Shown here: positions 1 through 6,326 of the stretch, piece by piece
Layout of the letters: every line of letters begins with the position of its first letter
How positions within the stretch are numbered: the stretch's first letter is position 1
DNA from: DATCSE01 sp036568605
GTDB lineage: Bacteria; Pseudomonadota; Gammaproteobacteria; Burkholderiales; Burkholderiaceae_C
Assembly: GCA_036568605.1 (NCBI GenBank)
Contig: DATCSE010000433.1
Coordinates: forward strand, 1 to 6,326
Reading direction: 5' to 3'
DNA length: 6,326 nt
Notes under the pieces: model-generated
The model's input: only the letters and a program-made list of their open reading frames with translations
Told to the model about the DNA's origin: nothing
The model's database searches: none
Position numbers and translations under genes: made by a program

Positions 1-555
1 CGCCCGAACCGCTGCCTGGCCGACTTCGTCGCGCCCAAGGGCTCGGGCGTGGCCGACCACATCGGGCTGTTCGCGGTCACCGCGGGGCTCGGCGTCGACC
101 GCAAGGAGAAGCAGTTCCTCGACGACCACGACGACTACAGCGCGATCATGCTGAAGGCGCTGGCCGACCGGCTCGCCGAGGCATTTGCGGAGCGGCTGCA
201 TCAGCGGGTGCGCACCGAGCTGTGGGGCTACTCCCCCGACGAGCGCTTGAGCAATGCCGAGCTGGTCGCCGAGAAGTACCGCGGCATCCGCCCGGCGCCC
301 GGTTATCCGGCGTGCCCGGACCACACGGTCAAGTCGGCGATGTTCGAGGCGCTGGGCTGCGCCGAGATCGGCATGGGCCTGACCGAGAGCCTCGCGATGA
401 CGCCGGCAGCCAGCGTCAGCGGCTTCTACATCGCGCACCCGCAGGCCGTGTACTTCAACGTCGGCAAGGTCGGCGAGGACCAGTTGCAGGACTGGGCGCA
501 GCGCACTCAGCAGGACACCGAGCTCGTGCGGCGCTCGCTCGCGTCATTGCTCTGA
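1..555 (+). CDS. metH: Methionine synthase (cobalamin-dependent), C-terminal activation domain, 5'-truncated
   Basis: This is the 3' end of the B12-dependent methionine synthase, which moves a methyl group from methyltetrahydrofolate to homocysteine in the cytoplasm. The 184 visible residues are the end of the AdoMet-binding reactivation domain, which re-methylates cob(II)alamin after accidental oxidation. Diagnostic stretches are LADF (residues 6-9), HDDYSAIMLKALADRLAEAF (43-62), RGIRPAPGYPACPDHT (94-109) and LAMTPAASVSGFY (131-143). R97, A99 and Y102 in RPAPGY match the AdoMet-contacting residues of E. coli MetH (R1134, A1136, Y1139); D8 is probably the counterpart of E. coli D946. The frame is open from base 1, so the true start lies upstream and the GTG at 49 is internal. 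Many Burkholderiales split metH into two genes, and the window cannot show whether this is a full-length protein or the second part. The stop is TGA at 553-555. The family assignment is secure. Confidence 0.97.
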   Translation, partial: RPNRCLADFVAPKGSGVADHIGLFAVTAGLGVDRKEKQFLDDHDDYSAIMLKALADRLAEAFAERLHQRVRTELWGYSPDERLSNAELVAEKYRGIRPAPGYPACPDHTVKSAMFEALGCAEIGMGLTESLAMTPAASVSGFYIAHPQAVYFNVGKVGEDQLQDWAQRTQQDTELVRRSLASLL

Positions 556-619
556 CATGCCAGCTCGGACCGCTTGACGCATTTGCTTACAGCCGGAAGC
601 GTTCGTTAGCAATACTTCT

Positions 620-648
620 GCGCGGCGTCCTGCGCACGGCGGCCGCGC
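620..648 (+). terminator. Possible hairpin downstream of metH (weak terminator candidate)
   Basis: GCGCGGC (620-626) and GCCGCGC (642-648) form a perfect 7-bp all-GC inverted repeat around a 15-nt loop, 65 nt after the metH stop. No T-run follows, so this is not a classical intrinsic terminator, and in DNA this GC-rich such repeats also arise by chance. It is recorded as the best termination-like structure in the 556-831 spacer. Confidence 0.2.
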
Positions 649-749
649 TGTCGCCGGCCTCGCAAAGCGCGCACTATGCACGGTCTTTTAGGCCGACTCT
701 GACAAGAACCGGCACTTCAGCGCTGGCATGCGCTTCGCGTTCCCTCGCG

Positions 750-778
750 TGTTGTCGTTGCATCGTGCGACGAGCACA
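750..778 (+). promoter_or_regulatory. Imperfect dyad upstream of the DUF1800 gene
   Basis: TCGTTGC (755-761) and GCGACGA (767-773) can pair around a 5-nt loop with one G-U wobble. After a two-base mismatch the outer TGT (750-752) and ACA (776-778) also pair. The dyad ends 53 nt before the chosen ATG of the lipoprotein gene, so it could be an operator or a leader hairpin. No -35/-10 pair is convincing anywhere in 556-831: a TTGACG at 574-579 has no matching -10 box at the right distance. The functional role is inference only. Confidence 0.2.
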
Positions 779-819
779 GAGGCGTCGAGGGACACGTGCA
801 CAAGACCTTTCAACCAAAC

Positions 820-831
820 GAGGCGAGAGGG
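820..831 (+). promoter_or_regulatory. Ribosome binding site that decides the DUF1800 start
   Basis: GAGG at 820-823 lies 8 nt before the ATG at 832, and a second purine run, GAGAGGG, occupies 825-831. The alternative in-frame GTG at 796 has no comparable purine tract and would place 12 polar residues in front of the lipoprotein signal. Both facts favour 832. Confidence 0.6.
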
Positions 832-2616
832 ATGAGGGTCCGCGCCCGCGCGGCGGCCGCATCGGCCGCCGCTGCGGTGCTGCTGGCGGTGCTGGCCGCC
901 TGCGGCGGCGGCAGCGGGTCGAGCAGCGACACCAGCGGCGGTGACGGCGGCGCGACGCCGACGCAGGCCGAGAAACCGAGCAGCCGCGCCGAGGCGGCGC
1001 GCTTCCTGACCCAGGCCACCTTCGGCCCGACCGATGCCGACATCGACCGCGTGATGGCGATCGGCTACGGCGCGTGGATAGACGAGCAGTTCGCGAAGCC
1101 CGCGTCGACCAACCGCCCGCTGTGGGAAGCCGCCGATGCCGCGGTCAAGGCCGGCAACCCGGGCAGCAGCATCTACCAGGACGGCACGATCAACGCATTC
1201 TGGAAGAACGCGATCAGCGCACCCGACCAGCTGCGCCAGCGCGTCGCGTACTCGCTGTCGCAGATCTTCGTGGTCTCGATGCAGGACGGCACCGTCGGCG
1301 ACAACCCGCGCGCGGTCGCCGCGTATCTCGACATGCTGGGCGACCAGGGCCTGTCCAACTACCGCGGGCTGCTCGAAGCGGTCTCCAAGCACCCGATGAT
1401 GGCGACCTATCTGTCATCGCTGAAGAACCAGAAGGCCGACCCGAAAAGCGGCCGCGTGCCCGACGAGAACTACGCCCGCGAGATCATGCAACTGATGTCG
1501 ATCGGGCTGCACCAGCTCAACAGCGACGGCACCGAGCAGCTCGCGAACGGCCAGCCGGTCGACACCTACGGGCAGTCCGACATCGCCGGCATGGCCAAGG
1601 TCTTCACCGGCTGGAGCTGGGCCTGCCCCGAGTGGCCCGACAACAGCTGCTTCTACAGCGGCTCGGCCAACGGCAACAGCGACCCGGACAGAACTTTCAA
1701 GGCGCTGCTGGGCTACCCGCAGTTCCACAGCCTCGAGGCGAAGACTTTCCTCGGCGTGACGATCGCCGCGCAGCCCAAGGGCGACCCCGACGCGAGCCTG
1801 AAGACCGCGCTGGACACGCTTGCGAACCATCCCAACGTCGGCCCGTTCATCGGCAAGCAGCTGATCCAGCGGCTGGTCACGAGCAACCCCAGCCCGCAGT
1901 ACGTCGCGGCGGTCGCGGCCGCGTTCAATGGCGCCGGCGGCAGCGCGCGCGGCGACATGAAGGCCGTGATCAAGGCCGTGCTGATGAACCCGGAGGCGCG
2001 CACGATCACGAGCACATCGGGCAAGCTGCGCGAGCCGGTGCTGAAGCTCTCGGCGTTCCTGCGCGCGTTCCCGTTCAAGTCGGACACCGGCGACTACAAG
2101 GTCGGCAACACCGACAACCCCGGCACCGCGCTCGGCCAGACGCCGCTGCGCTCGGGCTCGGTGTTCAACTTCTACCGCCCCGGCTACATCCCGCCCGGCA
2201 CCGAAGCCGCGAAGGCCGGCCTCGCGGTGCCCGAGATGCAGCTCGCGCAGGAGACCACCGCGGCCGGCTACGTCAACTTCATGCGCGACGGCATCAACAG
2301 CGGCGTCGGCGCCTACAACGGCACGGTCAACGGCGTCACGTACAACCGGCGCGACCTGCAGGCCGACTACACGAACGAGCTGGCGCTGGCCGACAACAGC
2401 GGCGCGCTGGCCGACCGGCTCAACGACCGGCTGATGTACGGGACGATGCCCGCCGCGCTGAAGACCACGATCACCGGCGCGGTCGACAAGATCGTCATCC
2501 CCGCGCTGAACGCCGCGAAGACCAACCAGGCGCAGATCGACGCCGCGAAGCTCAACCGCGTCAAGTCGGCCATCTTTCTGACCGTGGTCTCGCCCGAGTT
2601 CCAGGTCCAGCGCTGA
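832..2616 (+). CDS. DUF1800 family lipoprotein
   Basis: Exported protein of the DUF1800 family (594 aa); the biochemical function is unknown. The N-terminus is a lipoprotein signal: basic MRVRAR, an Ala/Leu-rich core, and lipobox LAAC with the lipidated Cys at residue 24. Residue +2 is Gly rather than Asp, so outer-membrane anchoring is expected. A Gly/Ser-rich tether (25-50) precedes the domain. Family signatures in order are EAARFLTQATFGPT (54-67), LRQRVAYSLSQIF (134-146), NYAREIMQLMSIGLHQL (213-229), GWSW (260-263), VGPFIGKQLIQRLV (336-349), LREPVLKLSAFLRAF (399-413), SGSVFNFYRPGYIPPG (441-456) and the terminal VKSAIFLTVVSPEFQVQR (577-594). C265 and C273 could form a disulfide outside the cytoplasm. 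The gene is intact and typical in length. The start at 832 is chosen over an in-frame GTG at 796 because the signal peptide begins there and a ribosome binding site precedes it. The DUF1501 gene follows after 20 nt, presumably in the same transcript. Confidence 0.93.
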   Translation: MRVRARAAAASAAAAVLLAVLAACGGGSGSSSDTSGGDGGATPTQAEKPSSRAEAARFLTQATFGPTDADIDRVMAIGYGAWIDEQFAKPASTNRPLWEAADAAVKAGNPGSSIYQDGTINAFWKNAISAPDQLRQRVAYSLSQIFVVSMQDGTVGDNPRAVAAYLDMLGDQGLSNYRGLLEAVSKHPMMATYLSSLKNQKADPKSGRVPDENYAREIMQLMSIGLHQLNSDGTEQLANGQPVDTYGQSDIAGMAKVFTGWSWACPEWPDNSCFYSGSANGNSDPDRTFKALLGYPQFHSLEAKTFLGVTIAAQPKGDPDASLKTALDTLANHPNVGPFIGKQLIQRLVTSNPSPQYVAAVAAAFNGAGGSARGDMKAVIKAVLMNPEARTITSTSGKLREPVLKLSAFLRAFPFKSDTGDYKVGNTDNPGTALGQTPLRSGSVFNFYRPGYIPPGTEAAKAGLAVPEMQLAQETTAAGYVNFMRDGINSGVGAYNGTVNGVTYNRRDLQADYTNELALADNSGALADRLNDRLMYGTMPAALKTTITGAVDKIVIPALNAAKTNQAQIDAAKLNRVKSAIFLTVVSPEFQVQR

Positions 2617-2636
2617 GCGCGTAGCCGGACATCATC

Positions 2637-4202
2637 ATGAATCCTTCGCACCCCCTGTCCCGCCGCCTGTTCCTGCGTCACGCCGGCGCGCTGTCCGCTG
2701 CGGGCGCGGCCGCGGCGCCGCTCGCGTTGAACATGGCAGCCGTCGGCTCGGCCGCCGCGCAATCGGCGTCCGACTACAAGGCGCTGGTCTGCATCTTCCT
2801 GTTCGGCGGCAACGACTCGCTGAACATGATCCTGCCGACCGACGATGCGACCTGGGCCAACTACACCGCGGTGCGCAACCAGGCGCCCGACTCGATCGCG
2901 CTGCTGGCGCCCGGCACCGCGCCGGTGGTCAGCGCGGCGGCAGCCTCGCCGGCCCGGCTCGGCGGCGTGCTGCCCATCGTGCCGTCGACCGCGCGCACCG
3001 CACCGGCCGGCGGCACGCAGACCTTCGCGCTGCACCCGCTGATGGGCTCGCTGCAGACGATGTTCAACACCGACAAGCGGCTCGCGATCGTCGCCAACGT
3101 CGGCCCGCTGGTCGAGCCGCTGACCAAGACGACCTACAACAACGGCAAGGGCCGTCGCCCGGCGAGCCTGTTCTCGCACAACGACCAGCAGAACACCTGG
3201 ATGTCGTTCAAGCCCGAGGGTGCGACGGTCGGCTGGGGCGGCCGTCTCGGCGACCTGATGGCCTCGCAGAATTCGCGCGCGATCTTCACGTCGATTTCGG
3301 CGGCCGGCAATGCGGTCTGGCTCAGCGGCCAGACGGTGCAGCAGTACCAGGTCGGCACGAACGGCGCGATCCGCATGGGCTCGGACTCGAACGACAAGGT
3401 CTTCGGCTCGACCGACGTGGCCGCCGCGATGCGCAGCATCGTGACCGGCTCGCGCGGCGGCCATCTGTTCGAGACCGACCTGGCCGCGGTCGCGGCGCGC
3501 TCGATCGACGCCGAGACCACGCTGCGCAGTGCGCTCAAGCCGGCCAGCGATCCGCTGTTCGGCACCGCGCCGGCCAGCGGCAGCTACAACGCGAACAACG
3601 ACCCGAAGCTGCAGTACGACAACCCGCTGACCGGCGTGAAGGCGTTCAACAACCTCGCGCAGCAGCTGCAGGTCGTCGCCCGCATGATCGACGCGAGCAG
3701 CGCGACCGGCGTAGGCGCGAAGCGCCAGGTGTTCTTCGTCAGCCTGGGCGGCTTCGACTCGCACGACAACGAAAACCGCGGCAACGCCGACCTGATGGCC
3801 AAGCTCGCGCACGCGATGAGCTATTTCGACACCACGCTGGGCGCGATGAACGCACGCAGCAAAGTGACGACCTTCACCGCGAGCGACTTCGGCCGCACCT
3901 TCACGAGCAACGGCGACGGCACCGACCACGGCTGGGGCGCGCACCACTTCGTGATGGGCGGCGCCGTGAAGGGCGGCGACATCTACGGCACGGTCCCGGT
4001 GCTGGGCGCGAAGAACACGAACAACAACAACTTCGACTCGAGCCCGGATCAGCTCGGCAACGGCAGCCTGCTGCCGACCACCTCGGTCGACCAGCTCGGC
4101 GCGACGCTCGCGAAGTGGTTCGGCGTGTCCGACACCGACGCGCTGGGCGTGTTCCCGAACCTCGCGAACTTCACGACGCGCAACCTGGGCTTCATGGCGT
4201 AG
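2637..4202 (+). CDS. DUF1501 family protein with Tat signal
   Basis: Exported DUF1501 protein (521 aa). As I recall, the family sits in the alkaline phosphatase/sulfatase-like clan, but its substrate is unknown. The N-terminus carries a twin-arginine signal, SRRLFLR (residues 8-14), then an Ala-rich segment and a probable cleavage site after AAA (39-41). Tat export implies folding, perhaps around metal, before crossing the inner membrane. Conserved stretches are FLFGGNDSLNMILPT (54-68), FALHPLM (130-136), SLFSHNDQQNTWMS (178-190, near GWGGRLGDLM 199-208), FVSLGGFDSHDNE (367-379), SDFGRTFTSNGDGTDHGWGAHH (416-437, D417, D430, H431, H436, H437) and GDIYG (447-451). By analogy with alkaline phosphatases, D60, D374, H376, D417, D430 and H431 are candidate metal ligands; this is inference. 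The ATG has only a weak ribosome site (GGA, 2627-2629). It lies 20 nt after the DUF1800 stop, the usual order for this pair. Family assignment is firm; an enzymatic role is unproven. Confidence 0.93.
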   Translation: MNPSHPLSRRLFLRHAGALSAAGAAAAPLALNMAAVGSAAAQSASDYKALVCIFLFGGNDSLNMILPTDDATWANYTAVRNQAPDSIALLAPGTAPVVSAAAASPARLGGVLPIVPSTARTAPAGGTQTFALHPLMGSLQTMFNTDKRLAIVANVGPLVEPLTKTTYNNGKGRRPASLFSHNDQQNTWMSFKPEGATVGWGGRLGDLMASQNSRAIFTSISAAGNAVWLSGQTVQQYQVGTNGAIRMGSDSNDKVFGSTDVAAAMRSIVTGSRGGHLFETDLAAVAARSIDAETTLRSALKPASDPLFGTAPASGSYNANNDPKLQYDNPLTGVKAFNNLAQQLQVVARMIDASSATGVGAKRQVFFVSLGGFDSHDNENRGNADLMAKLAHAMSYFDTTLGAMNARSKVTTFTASDFGRTFTSNGDGTDHGWGAHHFVMGGAVKGGDIYGTVPVLGAKNTNNNNFDSSPDQLGNGSLLPTTSVDQLGATLAKWFGVSDTDALGVFPNLANFTTRNLGFMA

Positions 4203-4213
4203 CGCCGCCTACG
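4198..4213. other. Symmetric element spanning the two convergent stop codons
   Basis: CGTAG (4198-4202) and CTACG (4209-4213) form a perfect 5-bp inverted repeat around six bases. The plus-strand TAG of the DUF1501 gene and the minus-strand TAG of the lysR gene are mirror images within it. A shorter overlapping stem, GGCG-TAG-CGCC, spans 4196-4206. There is no T-run on either strand, so it is not an obvious terminator, yet no other room exists for one between the two genes. Confidence 0.3.
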
Positions 4214-5159
4214 GCCAGAACCCCGGCGCCAGCGCCTTGCGCAGGTGCTCGACCAGCTCGCGCACCGCGCGCGGCGTCGTCGGGCTCCACGGGCGCAGCG
4301 CGTAGACCGCGTCGCCGAAGAAGCCGACCGGCCGCCACGCCGGCAGCACCTCGCGCAGCTTGCCGGCGCGCAGCGCAGCGGCGACGCTGAAGTCGGGGAT
4401 CTGCGCGATGCCCAGTCCGTCCAGCACCGCATCGCGCAGCAGCTCGGAGTTGTTGGCACGCAGCGGGCCGCGCACCGGCACGCTGACGCGTTCGATGTCG
4501 CGCTCCGGCGATGACGCGCGTTCGGGCGGGCGCTCCAACTGCCATTGCGCCGTGCCGCTGCGCAGATAGGCCAGGCAGTCATGCGCGACCAGGTCCGCCG
4601 GATGCCGCGGCGTGCCGCGCCGCTTCAGATAGCCGGCGCTTGCGACCAGCAGCGTGCGCGAGCCGCACAGCTTCCACGCGACATGGTTGTCGGGCGGCGC
4701 GCTGACATGGCGGATCGCGAGGTCGAAGCCCTCGCGCGCGAGGTTCACCAGGTGATCGGAGAGGTCCAAGTCGACCCGCACGTCAGGGTATGCGCGCAGG
4801 AAGGCCGCCAGAGCCGGCGCGATCTGCTGGCGTCCCAGCGCCACCGGCGCGGTCACGCGCAACACGCCGCGCGGCGTCGCGGCGAGCTCGCGCACGCCGG
4901 CCAGGCCGCGCTCGATCTGCTCGAACGCGGCACGGGTCTGGTCGACGAGCTGCTGGCCGGCCGGCGTGAGCCGCACGCTGCGGGTCGTGCGCTGGACCAG
5001 CGGCACGCCGGCGGCGCGCTCGAGCTCGGCGATGCGCTGGCTCATCGCCGCCTTGCTGACCGCGAGCCGCTGCGCGGCCGCGGTGTAGCTGCCGCTCGCG
5101 GCCAGCGTGCCCAGCCAGTGCACGTGGGACCACAGTGCGTCGATGTTTCGGGAAGCCAT
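4209..5159 (-). CDS. LysR-type transcriptional regulator, probable regulator of mmsA
   Basis: DNA-binding regulator of 316 aa, normal length for the LysR family. The N-terminal winged helix-turn-helix covers residues ~5-65, with SGSYTAAAQRLAVSKAAMSQ (22-41) as the helix-turn-helix and IAELERAAGVPLVQRTTRSV (43-62) as the following helix and wing. A linker helix (66-92) leads to the two-lobed effector domain (~98-305), which begins GVLRVTAPVALGR. Readable markers there are GFDLAIRHV (144-152) and DGLGIAQIPDFSV (247-259). The start at 5159 places the typical NIDALWSHVHWL beginning at residue 5; upstream in-frame codons would run into the mmsA start and are rejected. No Shine-Dalgarno sequence precedes the ATG; an 11-bp inverted repeat ends two bases from it. 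The gene is divergent from mmsA, so the natural inference is that it activates mmsA and represses itself. The inducer is unknown; a valine or semialdehyde catabolite is plausible. I know of no standard symbol. Confidence 0.93.
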   Translation of the reverse strand: MASRNIDALWSHVHWLGTLAASGSYTAAAQRLAVSKAAMSQRIAELERAAGVPLVQRTTRSVRLTPAGQQLVDQTRAAFEQIERGLAGVRELAATPRGVLRVTAPVALGRQQIAPALAAFLRAYPDVRVDLDLSDHLVNLAREGFDLAIRHVSAPPDNHVAWKLCGSRTLLVASAGYLKRRGTPRHPADLVAHDCLAYLRSGTAQWQLERPPERASSPERDIERVSVPVRGPLRANNSELLRDAVLDGLGIAQIPDFSVAAALRAGKLREVLPAWRPVGFFGDAVYALRPWSPTTPRAVRELVEHLRKALAPGFWP

Positions 5160-5161
5160 AC

Positions 5162-5191
5162 ACGGATTGTTCGCGGTAGTGAACAATCCGT
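5162..5191. promoter_or_regulatory. Perfect 11-bp inverted repeat, probable LysR operator
   Basis: ACGGATTGTTC (5162-5172) is mirrored exactly by GAACAATCCGT (5181-5191) around eight bases. The dyad contains T5171-N11-A5183, fitting the loose LysR T-N11-A box. Its centre (5176.5) lies about 65 bp upstream of the mmsA start point predicted from the -10 box at 5229-5234, the usual position of the primary LysR recognition site. Its left end is two bases from the lysR ATG, so bound protein should also block lysR expression. The repeat is seen directly; the role is inferred from family knowledge and position. Confidence 0.8.
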
Positions 5192-5199
5192 CCAGGCCC

Positions 5200-5217
5200 G
5201 CCGCATTGGCATGCGGC
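5200..5217. promoter_or_regulatory. Second inverted repeat overlapping the mmsA -35 box
   Basis: GCCGCAT (5200-5206) and ATGCGGC (5211-5217) form a perfect 7-bp inverted repeat around TGGC. It overlaps the predicted -35 hexamer TTGGCA (5206-5211). Its centre is 32 bp, close to three helical turns, from the centre of the upstream 11-bp dyad, so both would face the same side of the DNA. This suits a LysR activation-binding site, although its sequence differs from the main operator and another regulator could bind there instead. Confidence 0.4.
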
Positions 5218-5234
5218 CGATCGGCTCCTAGACT
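5206..5234 (+). promoter_or_regulatory. Predicted sigma-70 promoter of mmsA
   Basis: A -35 hexamer TTGGCA (5206-5211, five of six consensus bases) is separated by exactly 17 bp from the -10 hexamer TAGACT (5229-5234, four of six). Transcription would start near 5241, giving a leader of about 37 nt with a good ribosome binding site. The imperfect -10 is what one expects of a promoter that needs an activator. Confidence 0.6.
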
Positions 5235-5265
5235 CCATGGACCGTTCGTTCGAACTGACCAGATT

Positions 5266-5269
5266 GGAG
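5266..5269 (+). promoter_or_regulatory. Ribosome binding site of mmsA
   Basis: GGAG lies 8 nt before the ATG at 5278, which is ideal spacing, and supports this start over any later in-frame ATG or GTG. Confidence 0.75.
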
Positions 5270-5277
5270 ACACACCC

Positions 5278-6326
<1,049 letters not shown>

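Noticed and set aside
574..616. TTGACG at 574-579 with AATACT at 611-616 as a promoter
   Set aside because: The gap of 31 bp is far too long for a sigma-70 promoter, and no other -10-like hexamer lies 16-18 bp from the TTGACG.
684..690. T-rich TCTTTTA as an intrinsic terminator tail for metH
   Set aside because: No stable hairpin directly precedes it; only a 3-bp GCA/TGC pairing is available.
796..831. GTG at 796 as the start of the DUF1800 protein
   Set aside because: It would add 12 residues ahead of an otherwise ideal lipoprotein signal and lacks a ribosome site as good as the one before the ATG at 832.
222..944. 240-codon frame running from metH through the spacer into the lipoprotein gene
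   Set aside because: It is out of frame with both real genes and gives an Arg-rich, motif-free product. There is no support for a gene in the 556-831 spacer.
1074..2624. 516-codon plus-strand frame inside the DUF1800 gene
   Set aside because: It is a shifted-frame shadow with an Arg/Gln/Gly-rich product and no family motif, while the overlapping frame shows a complete DUF1800 domain.
2367..3947. 526-codon open frame on the minus strand across the DUF1800/DUF1501 junction
   Set aside because: It is antisense to two well-supported genes, and its product is Arg/Ala/Val-rich with no recognisable domain. Long antisense frames are expected in DNA this GC-rich.

Overview
The window is very GC-rich DNA with third codon positions almost all G or C. 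Its gene content and protein style point to a betaproteobacterium of the order Burkholderiales (Rubrivivax/Leptothrix/Methylibium-like). That placement is inferred from protein resemblance and composition, not from a database search. I see no mobile element, CRISPR array, tRNA, rRNA or sign of recent transfer; base composition is even throughout.

Layout, left to right. (1) Positions 1-555 (+) are the 3' end of metH, covering the reactivation domain of cobalamin-dependent methionine synthase. (2) A 276-nt spacer (556-831) holds two possible hairpins but no convincing promoter. (3) Positions 832-4202 (+) are a two-gene unit: a DUF1800 lipoprotein, then 20 nt later a DUF1501 protein with a twin-arginine signal. 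Both belong to a widespread pair of exported proteins with no settled function. (4) Positions 4209-5159 (-) are a LysR-type regulator that converges on the DUF1501 gene with only 6 nt between the stop codons. (5) The 118-nt divergent spacer (5160-5277) is well organised: a perfect 11-bp inverted repeat, a second 7-bp inverted repeat, and a TTGGCA-N17-TAGACT promoter facing right. (6) Positions 5278-6326 (+) are the first ~350 codons of mmsA, CoA-acylating (methyl)malonate-semialdehyde dehydrogenase, cut by the window end.

The window therefore holds three separate functional units. MetH makes methionine. MmsA completes the conversion of valine- or thymine-derived semialdehydes to propionyl-CoA or acetyl-CoA, and the divergent LysR protein very likely controls it: the inverted repeat is centred about 65 bp upstream of the predicted mmsA start point, where LysR-type activators usually bind. 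The DUF1800/DUF1501 pair is the least understood part. One partner is predicted to be a lipid-anchored outer-membrane protein exported by Sec, and the other a folded, Tat-exported protein related to the alkaline phosphatase superfamily.
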